This document shows positions 1 through 6,875 of a DNA stretch of 11,893 bases, one piece after another. Below the pieces are notes generated by a model, which saw only the letters and a program-made list of their open reading frames with translations, was not told the DNA's origin and did no database searches. The number at the start of each line of letters is the position of its first letter. The first letter of the stretch is position 1. A program made the translations under genes and the position numbers. This stretch comes from Pseudomonadota bacterium (lineage in GTDB: Bacteria; Pseudomonadota; Alphaproteobacteria; Sphingomonadales; Sphingomonadaceae): the NCBI GenBank assembly GCA_029781465.1, contig JAKOWQ010000182.1, positions 1 to 11,893 of the forward strand, read 5' to 3'.

Positions 1-2678
1 AGATGGAAGTCGTGCGTGACCGGCACGACAACGCCATCATCATCTGCTCGATCGAGAACGTCGATCCGATGGGGGTCCACACCGGCGATTCGATCACCGT
101 CGCCCCCGCGCTGACGCTGACCGACAAGGAATACCAGATCATGCGCAGCGCCAGCATCGCTGTGCTGCGCGAAATCGGGGTGGAAACCGGTGGGTCGAAC
201 GTGCAGTTCGCGGTCAACCCCAAGGACGGGCGGCTGATCGTGATCGAGATGAATCCGCGCGTCTCGCGCAGTTCCGCGCTCGCCTCCAAGGCCACGGGCT
301 TTCCGATCGCCCGCGTCGCCGCCAAGCTGGCGGTGGGCTATACGCTCGACGAGCTGACCAACGAGATCACCGGCGCGACCCCGGCGAGCTTCGAGCCGAG
401 CATCGACTACGTCGTCACCAAGATCCCGCGTTTCGCCTTCGAGAAGTTCAAGGGCGCCGAGCCGCTGCTCTCCACCGCGATGAAATCGGTGGGCGAGGTG
501 ATGGCGATCGGGCGCAACTTCAAGGAATCGATGCAGAAGGCGCTGCGCGGCCTCGAAACCGGGCTGGATGGGTTCAACCGGGTGCTGTGGCTCGAAGGGG
601 CCGGCAAGGACGAGATCACCGCCGCGCTTTCCCGCCAGACGCCCGACCGTCTGCTGGTGGTCGGCCAGGCGTTTCGCGAAGGCTTCGGCGTCGACGAGGT
701 TCACGCCGTTACCCATTATGACAAGTGGTTCCTGCGCCACATCGCCGAGATCATCGCCGAGGAAGCGGCGATCATGGAAAACGGCCTGCCCAACGATGCG
801 GCGGGGCTGCGGCGGCTGAAGGCGATGGGCTTTTCCGACAAGCGGCTGGCGACGCTGGCGGTGCGCGGGGTGCACGTGGCGGGCGGCCTTGGGGAAACCC
901 AGGCACGCGGCGCGGGGCTGCTCCACGATGTGCTGGCGGCGATGGCCGGGGCGACCAGCGAGGACGAGGTCCGCGCGCTGCGCCGCAAGCTCGGCGTGCA
1001 CCCGGTGTTCAAGCGGATCGACAGCTGCGCCGCCGAGTTCGAGGCGATCACGCCCTATATGTATTCGACCTATGAGGCGCCGCTGTTCGGCGCGCCGGAG
1101 GACGAGGCCTGGCCTTCGGAACGCCGCAAGATCGTGATCCTGGGCGGCGGGCCGAACCGGATCGGGCAGGGGATCGAGTTCGACTACTGCTGCTGCCACG
1201 CCTGCTTCGCGCTCGACGAGGCCGGGTTCGAGACGATCATGGTCAACTGCAACCCGGAAACGGTTTCGACCGACTATGACACCTCCGACCGGCTCTATTT
1301 CGAGCCATTGACCGCCGAGGACGTGCTCGAGATCCTGCGGGTCGAACAGCAGAAGGGCGAGCTGGTCGGGGTGATCGTGCAGTTCGGCGGGCAGACCCCG
1401 CTCAAGCTGGCCCAGGCGCTCGAGGACGAGGGGATTCCGATCCTCGGCACCTCGCCCGATGCGATCGACCTGGCCGAAGACCGCGAGCGGTTTGCCGCGC
1501 TGGTCGAGAAACTGGGCCTCAAACAGCCCGCCAACGGCATCGCCCGCAGCCGCGACGAGGCGGTCGCGGTGGCCAACCGGATCGGCTATCCAGTGCTGAT
1601 GCGGCCTTCCTATGTGCTGGGCGGGCGGGCGATGGAAATCGTCGACAGCGAGGCCCAGCTTGACGACTACATCGCCACGGCAGTGCAGGTTTCGGGGGAC
1701 AGCCCGGTGCTGATCGACCAGTACCTGCGCGATGCGATCGAGTGCGATGTCGATGCGCTGTGCGATGGCGATCAGGTCGTGGTCGCGGGGGTGATGCAGC
1801 ACATCGAAGAGGCCGGGATCCATTCGGGCGATAGTGCCTGCACCCTGCCGCCCTACAGCCTCCCGGCGGAAATCATTGCCGAGATGGAGCGCCAGGCCGA
1901 GGCCCTGGCGCTGGCGCTCAAGGTGCGCGGGCTGATGAACGTGCAGTTCGCGGTGAAAGACGGCGAAGTCTATCTGATCGAGGTCAACCCCCGCGCCAGC
2001 CGCACCGTGCCCTTCGTCGCCAAGGCGATCGGTCAGCCGGTCGCCAAGATCGCGGCGCGGGTGATGGCGGGCGAGAAGCTGGCCAGCTTCCCGCCGTTCA
2101 AGCGCGATCTTGCCTACATGGCGGTGAAGGAAGCCGTGTTCCCCTTCGCCCGCTTCCCCGGCGTCGATCCGGTGCTTTCGCCGGAAATGAAATCGACCGG
2201 CGAGGTGATGGGGATCGACGACGCTTTCCCGATGGCCTTCGCCAAGGCCCAGCTGGGCGCGGGAACGCGTCTGCCCGAGGGCGGCGTGGTGTTCGTGTCG
2301 GTCAAGGACAGCGACAAGCCGGTGATCCTGCCGGCCGTGCGTCAGCTGGCTGACCTGGGCTTCACCATCATCGCCACCGGCGGCACCCAGCGCTATCTGG
2401 CCGAGGCCGGAGTGCCGGTCGAGCCGGTCAACAAGGTGGCAGAAGGGCGCCCGCATATCGTCGACCGGATCATTGACGGCGATGTGGCGCTGATCCTCAA
2501 CACCACCGAGGGTTGGCAGAGCCTGAAGGATTCGCAATCGATCCGTGCCTCGGCGCTGAGCGGGCGGGTGCCCTATTTCACCACGGCGGCGGCTTCGGTG
2601 GCCGCGGCGCAGGCAATTGCTGCACTGCGGCAAAGAAGGCTTGAAGTGCGTTCGTTGCAGGATTATTATAGTATTTGA
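1..2678 (+). CDS. carB: Carbamoyl-phosphate synthase large subunit (3' part, N-terminus outside window)
   Basis: CarB joins bicarbonate, glutamine-derived ammonia and two ATP into carbamoyl phosphate for arginine and pyrimidine synthesis, working in the cytoplasm with CarA. The visible 891 residues align with Escherichia coli CarB from about residue 218. With that offset His26, Gln68, Glu82, Asn84 and Arg86 fall on the known ATP-site residues H243, Q285, E299, N301 and R303. The second synthetase half starts near residue 375 (ILGGGPNRIGQG) and has its own ATP-grasp metal site (NVQFAV, then IEVNPRASR). The C-terminal MGS-like allosteric domain begins near residue 760 and has IATGGT and NKVAEGRPHIVDR. 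Bases 1-2 (AG) are the end of the preceding codon, probably Glu, so the first ATG at base 3 is internal and about 217 residues are missing. No frameshift is seen. greA follows 105 bases downstream. Identification is secure. Confidence 0.98.
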   Translation, partial: MEVVRDRHDNAIIICSIENVDPMGVHTGDSITVAPALTLTDKEYQIMRSASIAVLREIGVETGGSNVQFAVNPKDGRLIVIEMNPRVSRSSALASKATGFPIARVAAKLAVGYTLDELTNEITGATPASFEPSIDYVVTKIPRFAFEKFKGAEPLLSTAMKSVGEVMAIGRNFKESMQKALRGLETGLDGFNRVLWLEGAGKDEITAALSRQTPDRLLVVGQAFREGFGVDEVHAVTHYDKWFLRHIAEIIAEEAAIMENGLPNDAAGLRRLKAMGFSDKRLATLAVRGVHVAGGLGETQARGAGLLHDVLAAMAGATSEDEVRALRRKLGVHPVFKRIDSCAAEFEAITPYMYSTYEAPLFGAPEDEAWPSERRKIVILGGGPNRIGQGIEFDYCCCHACFALDEAGFETIMVNCNPETVSTDYDTSDRLYFEPLTAEDVLEILRVEQQKGELVGVIVQFGGQTPLKLAQALEDEGIPILGTSPDAIDLAEDRERFAALVEKLGLKQPANGIARSRDEAVAVANRIGYPVLMRPSYVLGGRAMEIVDSEAQLDDYIATAVQVSGDSPVLIDQYLRDAIECDVDALCDGDQVVVAGVMQHIEEAGIHSGDSACTLPPYSLPAEIIAEMERQAEALALALKVRGLMNVQFAVKDGEVYLIEVNPRASRTVPFVAKAIGQPVAKIAARVMAGEKLASFPPFKRDLAYMAVKEAVFPFARFPGVDPVLSPEMKSTGEVMGIDDAFPMAFAKAQLGAGTRLPEGGVVFVSVKDSDKPVILPAVRQLADLGFTIIATGGTQRYLAEAGVPVEPVNKVAEGRPHIVDRIIDGDVALILNTTEGWQSLKDSQSIRASALSGRVPYFTTAAASVAAAQAIAALRQRRLEVRSLQDYYSI

Positions 2679-2712
2679 ACAATCGCGCTCTCCCCACATC
2701 GCGACTGGCCGG

Positions 2713-2736
2713 CCCGTTCCCGCAAAGAGGAACGGG
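2713..2736 (+). other. Hairpin in the carB-greA gap (possible terminator or attenuator)
   Basis: CCCGTTCC (2713-2720) and GGAACGGG (2729-2736) form a perfect 8-bp GC-rich stem around an 8-base loop (CGCAAAGA). It lies 34 bases after the carB stop and 47 bases before the greA start. No T-run follows, so it is not a classical rho-independent terminator. It could slow polymerase, protect a processed 3' end, or be chance in GC-rich DNA. The stem is directly visible; the role is inference. Confidence 0.35.
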
Positions 2737-2783
2737 ATAGCGGACTAGTCTCGCGAGCGGAGAGCGGCAGGAGGGCGAGTGCA

Positions 2784-3260
2784 ATGGCAAGTGTCGAAAA
2801 GCTGCCGATGCTGGCGGAGGGCTATGAGCGTCTGATTTCCGAGCTCAAGGCGCTGCGCGAAGAGCGGCCCCGGATCGTCGATGCGATCGAGGAAGCGCGC
2901 GCACACGGCGATCTTTCGGAAAACGCCGAATACCACGCCGCCAAGGAACGCCAGGGCCAGGTCGAGGCGTCGATCGCCGATCTCGAAGACAAGGTCAGCC
3001 GCGCCAGCATCATTGATCCGGCAACGCTTTCGGGCGATCGGATCATCTTCGGCGCGACCGTCACCCTGCTCGACGATGACGACAAGCCGGTGCGCTACCA
3101 GATCGTCGGCCCCTATGAGGCCGACGCCAAGGTTGGCCGGATCAGCTATAACTCGCCGCTCGGCAAGGCGCTGATCGGCCGCCATGTGGGCGACGAGATC
3201 GAGGTGACGGTGCCCTCGGGCGATCGTTTTTACGCGGTCGAGAAGATCGAATTCATCTGA
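2784..3260 (+). CDS. greA: Transcription elongation factor GreA
   Basis: GreA enters the secondary channel of RNA polymerase and stimulates cleavage of backtracked transcripts, rescuing stalled complexes. The 158-residue length is typical of the family. Residues 1-75 form the N-terminal coiled coil, with the tip motif GDLSENAEY at 42-50. Asp43 and Glu46 correspond to the catalytic acidic pair D41/E44 of the E. coli protein. Residues 80-158 form the C-terminal FKBP-like domain, with YNSPLGKALIGR and the closing VPSGDRFYAVEKIEFI. The ATG at 2784 is preceded by a strong AGGAGG at 2769-2774, nine bases upstream, which fixes the start. It lies downstream of carB in the same direction, but the 105-base gap with a hairpin leaves open whether it has its own promoter. 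The next gene is convergent, 22 bases away. Confidence 0.97.
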   Translation: MASVEKLPMLAEGYERLISELKALREERPRIVDAIEEARAHGDLSENAEYHAAKERQGQVEASIADLEDKVSRASIIDPATLSGDRIIFGATVTLLDDDDKPVRYQIVGPYEADAKVGRISYNSPLGKALIGRHVGDEIEVTVPSGDRFYAVEKIEFI

Positions 3261-3282
3261 TCGACCGCGCGCCCTGCGGGTT

Positions 3283-3510
3283 TCAGCGCTTGAGCATGTC
3301 CGGCTGGAGCAGGCGGTGCAGGTGCACCACCACATATTTCATCGCCGCATCGTCAACCGTGCGTTGGGCGGTCGATCGCCAGGCTTCCTCGGCGCTGGCA
3401 TAGTCGGGAAACACGCCGACGAAATCGACCTTTGACAGATCCTCGAACTCGAGGTGCTGCGGGTCCTTGACCCGTCCGCCGATGACGAGGTGAAGATTCT
3501 GCGTGCTCAT
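3283..3510 (-). CDS. DUF4170 domain-containing small protein
   Basis: This 75-residue soluble protein has no signal peptide or membrane helix. The pattern HLVIGGRV near the N-terminus, then VDFVGVFPDYASAEEAWR and KYVVVHLHRLLQP, matches the small alphaproteobacterial DUF4170 family, whose function is unknown. The ATG at 3510 has a GGGAG ribosome site just upstream (complement at 3517-3521), supporting the start. It is convergent with greA (22 bases) and lies 68 bases after the gene at 3579-4025 on the same strand, so it could be the last gene of that transcript. The gap holds a 7-bp stem (3534-3540 with 3557-3563) that may separate them. The family assignment is by recognition of the sequence pattern and was not searched. 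Confidence 0.8.
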   Translation of the reverse strand: MSTQNLHLVIGGRVKDPQHLEFEDLSKVDFVGVFPDYASAEEAWRSTAQRTVDDAAMKYVVVHLHRLLQPDMLKR

Positions 3511-3578
3511 GATTGCTCCCGGGGATTGGAAGCGCGCGCCTTAGCAAGTCCTGCGCGGCGCGCAAGCCGGTGCTGCGG

Positions 3579-4025
3579 TCATTTCCTCGTCGTGCGAACC
3601 CTGGAGGCGGCGCGAATGGCGCCGCGTGCCAGGCTGGCGGCGGCATTTCGCGAGGCTGTTGCCTTGCGTCCGGCGCTGTCACGCAGCCCGGCAGTGCTCT
3701 CACCCGCCTTGTCGCGCGCCTGGGTGGCGAGCGACAGGCCAAGCTCACCGGCCATTGCAGCCAGACCCAGCGCCTTGCCGCCCAGTTTGCTCCCGGCTTT
3801 TCTGGGGAGCAGCGCTCCGGCCAGCAGGCCCAGCCCGGCTCCGGCGGCCAGCACCAGCCAGGGATATTCGGCGGCGAGCGAGCGATAGTCCTCGGGCGGA
3901 TAGGCGTCGGGCAGTTGCGCGCGGCGCGGAACCGGGGGCAGGGCGCCGCTTTCCCGGGTCAGGCGCTCCTGCGAGGCGGCGATCTTTTCCTCGATCCGTT
4001 CGCTGCGCGGGTCGGTCTGGGTCAC
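3579..4025 (-). CDS. Small single-helix membrane protein, DUF883-like (GTG start)
   Basis: A 148-residue protein of unknown function. Residues 1-50 are polar and charged. Residues 54-74 (YPWLVLAAGAGLGLLAGALLP) are one glycine-rich membrane helix preceded by Tyr-Pro-Trp, resembling the anchor of DUF883/ElaB/YqjD proteins. Residues 75-148 are rich in Ala, Arg and Ser, basic and probably helical. The start is GTG, chosen because a perfect AAGGAG (complement at 4035-4040) sits nine bases upstream. It is the fourth gene of the minus-strand run starting at 5382, 37 bases after the preceding gene. A 7-bp stem at 3534-3563 follows the stop and could end the transcript. The helix is directly visible; the family link is inference from the anchor pattern only. 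Confidence 0.7.
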   Translation of the reverse strand: MTQTDPRSERIEEKIAASQERLTRESGALPPVPRRAQLPDAYPPEDYRSLAAEYPWLVLAAGAGLGLLAGALLPRKAGSKLGGKALGLAAMAGELGLSLATQARDKAGESTAGLRDSAGRKATASRNAAASLARGAIRAASRVRTTRK

Positions 4026-4062
4026 GTCTAGGAACTCCTTGGGGTTGCCTGCCCCCCCTTAA

Positions 4063-4377
4063 TCAATCTTCCTGAACCGGGGCTGGATCGGCGGCCTTCA
4101 ACAGGTGGCGGCGCGCCAGGGCGATCAGCGGCACCCGGAAGAACCACAGGCCCAGCGCCGCCAGCGAGGCGGCAATGATGCCCTTGCTTTCCCGGGCCAC
4201 CGCGAGCCCTTCCTTCACGGCACCGCGAACCTCGGCCTCGGCCTGGTCTGCGATCCGCCCGCCGATCCCGCGCGCGGCCAGGTCGGTCTTTACCTGCGCG
4301 AGGTTGGTATCGAAGGCGCCGCGCGCCTGGTTGCGGCGGGCGCGTTCGGCGGCCAGGCGATCGGCGGGATCACTCAT
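4063..4377 (-). CDS. Small one-helix membrane protein, DUF3618-like
   Basis: A 104-residue protein. Residues 1-65 form a charged, probably helical region (RARRNQARGAFDTNLAQVKTD near the start). It resembles DUF3618 proteins, which begin with an Arg-rich segment followed by a heptad-like pattern and often sit beside phage-holin-family genes in alphaproteobacteria. Residues 67-88 form a single hydrophobic helix ending in basic residues (ARRHLLKA), which suggests a cytoplasmic C-terminus by the positive-inside rule. The start ATG at 4377 overlaps the stop of the upstream gene as ATGA, so translation is probably coupled and the two products may act together. Function is unknown and the DUF3618 link is tentative. 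Membrane topology is prediction by eye. Confidence 0.75.
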   Translation of the reverse strand: MSDPADRLAAERARRNQARGAFDTNLAQVKTDLAARGIGGRIADQAEAEVRGAVKEGLAVARESKGIIAASLAALGLWFFRVPLIALARRHLLKAADPAPVQED

Positions 4378-4775
4378 GGCGCCGCCCCTTCCTTCGCCTC
4401 ATCTTCGGTGAAGGCCAGCGACACGGCATCCCAGCGCCGCTTGGCGGCCCAGGCGGAAAGACCGGCCGCAAGCAGCAGGCCCAGAACCGTCACCAGGGTG
4501 GCACCAAACCCTCCGATCAGCGGGGCCAGCACCAGCATCAGCCCCAGCACCAGTGCCATCAGCGCGAAGAACACCAGCGCCAGCGCCAGCGCCAGCCATC
4601 CGGCGATCCCTTTCGCCCCCTGACCGGCCACCACCGCGCGCGATTTCTGATAGGCCAGTTCGGCCTCAAGCAGCACGCGTCCATCGGTGGCAAGCTGGCG
4701 CAGGTCATCGACCAACGAGCGGTCGCGCGCGTCCTCACCCTCGGGGGCGATCAGCGGGGGCTGTTCATCATCCAT
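4374..4775 (-). CDS. Phage-holin-family / YqjE-like membrane protein
   Basis: A 133-residue protein with an acidic N-terminus (about 1-35), then two long hydrophobic helices at 57-83 and 88-110 joined by a short Gly-Pro turn. A short amphipathic tail follows (KRRWDAVSLAFTEDEA). The pattern of a helical leader around DDLRQLATDGRVLLEAELAY followed by a helical hairpin is that of the phage holin 3_6/DUF1469 family, which includes E. coli YqjE. Despite the name these are chromosomal envelope proteins and not lysis proteins, and no phage genes are nearby. The ATG at 4775 has only a weak ribosome site, so a slightly different start is possible. It lies 34 bases after the DUF883-like gene and overlaps the next gene by four bases, matching the yqjD-yqjE gene order. 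Confidence 0.8.
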   Translation of the reverse strand: MDDEQPPLIAPEGEDARDRSLVDDLRQLATDGRVLLEAELAYQKSRAVVAGQGAKGIAGWLALALALVFFALMALVLGLMLVLAPLIGGFGATLVTVLGLLLAAGLSAWAAKRRWDAVSLAFTEDEAKEGAAP

Positions 4776-4809
4776 CGGGCGTCAGACAAGCCCCCTGCGC
4801 GCGCGCTTG

Positions 4810-5382
4810 TCAATCTTCGGACGATCCGCCCTTGAACAAACGCGAGATCAGGAAGCCGAAAGCCGCGGCAATCCCGATTGCCACGCCAGGCTTGCGGCGC
4901 ACGAAATCCTTGGCGTCCTCGCCCAGTTCGGCCAGATCCTTGGCCTCGATCTTGGCGGCGGTTTCCTGCATCGAACGCGCGGCGGTGCGGGCATAGTCGC
5001 CATAGCGGGTGCCCAGCTTCTCGTCGATCGAGGGGGCGCTGTCGGCCACGATCTTGCCCAGGCTGGCGATCGCGTCGCTGGTCTTGGCCTTGCCTTCGAC
5101 GGCGAGTTCGCCCGCGCGGTCCTTGGCCTGACCGGCCAGATCCTTGGCTTCCTCGACCCAGTCACCGCTCTTGGCAGCAAGCTGTTCCTTGTAGGCACCG
5201 GCCTTGGCGCTGGCTTCGCTGGTCAGTGCCTTGGCCCCGGCGCGCGCTTCCTCGATCGCTTTGGCGAACTTGGCCTTGGCCTCGCCCGTGGCGGGAGCCG
5301 CCGCCTTGGCGGGATCAGCCTTCTTCGCGGCGGGCTTCTTGGCGGGAGCGGACTTGGAGGTTGCGGCGGGAGTCTTGGCCAT
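4810..5382 (-). CDS. Histone-H1/LEA-like protein with DUF883 (YqjD/ElaB)-type membrane anchor
   Basis: A 190-residue protein in three parts. Residues 1-35 are a basic Ala/Lys/Pro tail (AKKPAAKKADPAKAAAPA) like bacterial histone-H1-like proteins. Residues 36-160 are a long amphipathic helix with repeated units such as AKDLAGQAKDRAGELAVEGK, reminiscent of LEA group 3 or apolipoprotein repeats. Residues 161-184 (VRRKPGVAIGIAAAFGFLIS) are a C-terminal glycine-zipper anchor typical of DUF883/YqjD/ElaB; E. coli YqjD is reported to bind ribosomes at the membrane in stationary phase. The ATG at 5382 is preferred over a longer frame reaching 5694 because upstream codons run into eno, lose the compositional bias, and a GAAAGGG ribosome site precedes 5382. 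It heads a four- or five-gene minus-strand run and is divergent from eno. Binding DNA or ribosomes here is inference. Confidence 0.8.
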   Translation of the reverse strand: MAKTPAATSKSAPAKKPAAKKADPAKAAAPATGEAKAKFAKAIEEARAGAKALTSEASAKAGAYKEQLAAKSGDWVEEAKDLAGQAKDRAGELAVEGKAKTSDAIASLGKIVADSAPSIDEKLGTRYGDYARTAARSMQETAAKIEAKDLAELGEDAKDFVRRKPGVAIGIAAAFGFLISRLFKGGSSED

Positions 5383-5527
5383 GGCTTGCCCTTTCACTGC
5401 GCCCCGGCGCGGGGCATGCTCTGGATGTGGTAACGTATTCGCTTGAGCGCAAGGGCTTTGCAACTTGCCTGTTGCCCGCGCGCTGCCTAGGGAACCGGGA
5501 AAATGCCGCAAAGGAGTTGAACCTGCC
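5383..5527. promoter_or_regulatory. Divergent intergenic region between the DUF883-like gene and eno
   Basis: These 145 bases must hold the start signals for the minus-strand envelope cluster and for eno, since both genes begin here and face apart. It includes a locally AT-richer stretch (GTAACGTATTC, 5430-5440) and a short CTTG/CAAG inverted repeat around 5442-5453. I looked for an EcfG-type general stress promoter (GGAAC, 16-17 bases, CGTT) on both strands. A GGAAC at 5491-5495 and an AACG at 5432-5435 are present, but not in a valid arrangement. No convincing sigma-70 hexamer pair was found either. Confidence 0.45.
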
Positions 5528-6811
5528 ATGACCGCGATCATCGACATCCACGCTCGCGAGATTCTCGACAGCCGTGGCAACCCCACGGTCGAGGTTGACG
5601 TTCTGCTCGATGACGGCAGCTTCGGCCGCGCCGCCGTGCCCTCGGGCGCCTCGACCGGCGCGCACGAGGCGGTCGAGCTGCGCGATGGCGACAAGGCGCG
5701 CTACCTGGGCAAAGGCGTGCTCAAGGCAGTGAATGCGGTCAATACCGAGATCAGCGACGCGCTGCTGGGCCTGGATGCCGAGGACCAGCGCGACATCGAC
5801 TTTGCCATGATCGCGCTCGACGGGACCGACAACAAGGGCCGGCTGGGCGCCAACGCGATCCTGGGCACCAGCCTGGCGGTGGCCAAGGCCGCGGCCAATG
5901 CGCGCGGGTTGCCGCTCTACAGCTATATCGGCGGGGTTTCCGCGCATGTCCTGCCGGTGCCGATGATGAACATCATCAACGGCGGCGAACATGCCGACAA
6001 TCCGATCGACTTCCAGGAATTCATGATCATGCCGGTCGGCGCCGACAGTCTGGCCGAGGCGGTCCGCTGGGGCGCAGAGGTGTTCCACACCCTCAAGAAG
6101 GGGCTGCATGACAAGGGGCTGGCGACGGCGGTGGGCGATGAGGGCGGCTTTGCCCCGAACCTTTCCAGCACCCGCGCCGCGCTCGATTTCATCATGGAAT
6201 CGATCGGCAAGGCAGGTTTCAAGGCGGGCAGCGAGATCAAGCTCGCGCTCGATTGCGCCGCGACCGAATTCTTCCGGAACGGCAAGTACGAGATCAGCGG
6301 CGAAGGGCTTTCGCTGAGCCCGGTGGAAATGGCCGATTACCTTGCCGCGCTGTGCGCCGACTATCCGATCGTTTCGATCGAGGACGGCATGGGCGAGGAC
6401 GATTTCGAGGGCTGGAAGGCCGTGACCGACAAGATCGGCGGCAAGGTCCAGCTGGTGGGCGACGATCTGTTCGTGACCAACCCCAAGCGCCTGACCATGG
6501 GGATCGACAAGGGTCTGGCCAATTCGCTGCTGGTCAAGGTCAACCAGATCGGCTCGCTGTCGGAAACGCTCGATGCGGTGAGCATCGCCCAGCGCGCGGG
6601 CTATACCGCGGTGATGAGCCACCGTTCGGGCGAGACCGAGGACGCGACTATCGCCGATCTGGCGGTTGCCACCAACTGCGGCCAGATCAAGACTGGCAGC
6701 CTCGCCCGTTCTGACCGGCTCGCCAAATACAACCAGCTGATCCGCATCGAGGAAGAGCTGGGCGATGCCGCGCGCTACGCCGGGGCGGGGGCATTCGGCC
6801 GCCTGTCCTGA
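5528..6811 (+). CDS. eno: Enolase (phosphopyruvate hydratase)
   Basis: Enolase interconverts 2-phosphoglycerate and phosphoenolpyruvate in glycolysis and gluconeogenesis, is magnesium dependent, and acts in the cytoplasm. The 427-residue length is normal. All key residues are present: Ser39 and the SGASTG loop, Glu205 in GDEGGFAP, the metal ligands Asp242, Glu285 and Asp312, the catalytic base Lys337, His365-Arg366-Ser367, and Lys388. The family signature LLVKVNQIGSLSET is at 334-347. The ATG at 5528 is chosen over the in-frame ATG at 5465 because AAGGAG at 5511-5516 lies eleven bases upstream and family members begin with an MTAIIDIHAREILDSRGNPT-like sequence. It has its own upstream region shared with the divergent envelope cluster. 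The next operon starts 64 bases after its stop. Confidence 0.98.
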   Translation: MTAIIDIHAREILDSRGNPTVEVDVLLDDGSFGRAAVPSGASTGAHEAVELRDGDKARYLGKGVLKAVNAVNTEISDALLGLDAEDQRDIDFAMIALDGTDNKGRLGANAILGTSLAVAKAAANARGLPLYSYIGGVSAHVLPVPMMNIINGGEHADNPIDFQEFMIMPVGADSLAEAVRWGAEVFHTLKKGLHDKGLATAVGDEGGFAPNLSSTRAALDFIMESIGKAGFKAGSEIKLALDCAATEFFRNGKYEISGEGLSLSPVEMADYLAALCADYPIVSIEDGMGEDDFEGWKAVTDKIGGKVQLVGDDLFVTNPKRLTMGIDKGLANSLLVKVNQIGSLSETLDAVSIAQRAGYTAVMSHRSGETEDATIADLAVATNCGQIKTGSLARSDRLAKYNQLIRIEEELGDAARYAGAGAFGRLS

Positions 6812-6816
6812 TCCTG

Positions 6817-6866
6817 TTGCCAGTTCCTCATCACTCGTTTAATCGTTCGCTTAAACGAGTGATGAG
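6817..6866 (+). promoter_or_regulatory. Promoter with a 16-bp perfect inverted repeat (probable repressor operator)
   Basis: CTCATCACTCGTTTAA (6827-6842) is perfectly repeated in inverse at 6851-6866, separated by TCGTTCGC. A possible sigma-70 promoter overlaps it: TTGCCA at 6817-6822 (5 of 6 to the -35 consensus) and TTTAAT at 6838-6843 (5 of 6 to the -10), with a short 15-base spacer. The -10 would lie inside the left arm, and the right arm ends in the AG-rich ribosome site (GAGAGGA, 6864-6870) of the next gene. A dimeric repressor such as a TetR-type protein bound here would block initiation. It is a poor intrinsic terminator for eno: the stem is AT-rich and no T-run follows. The two TTAA cores are 8 bases apart, not the 7 of a CtrA site. 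The repeat is seen; its role is inference. Confidence 0.65.
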
Positions 6867-6875
6867 AGGATCCGG

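Noticed and set aside
4374..4775. Prophage remnant suggested by the phage-holin family name
   Set aside because: No endolysin, integrase, capsid or other phage gene is present. The family includes ordinary chromosomal YqjE-like proteins and the neighbours fit that context.
5430..5495. EcfG-type general stress promoter in the divergent region
   Set aside because: GGAAC and AACG elements are present, but not in the required orientation or spacing on either strand.
5383..5694. N-terminal extension of the DUF883-like protein by 104 residues into eno
   Set aside because: The extension is antisense to the start of eno, has a different composition (Ser, Arg and Pro rich), and a good ribosome site precedes the internal ATG at 5382.
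5315..6622. Long minus-strand open frame (435 codons) antisense to eno
   Set aside because: It lies opposite a fully conserved enolase gene. Its composition (many His, Arg, Asp, Gln) is what the reverse strand of a GC-rich gene gives, and no domain is recognisable. It also runs into the DUF883-like gene in the wrong frame.
6839..6854. CtrA cell-cycle regulator site (TTAA, 7 bases, TTAA)
   Set aside because: The two TTAA cores are separated by 8 bases, not 7, and they are simply the inner ends of a much longer perfect palindrome, which fits a dimeric repressor better.
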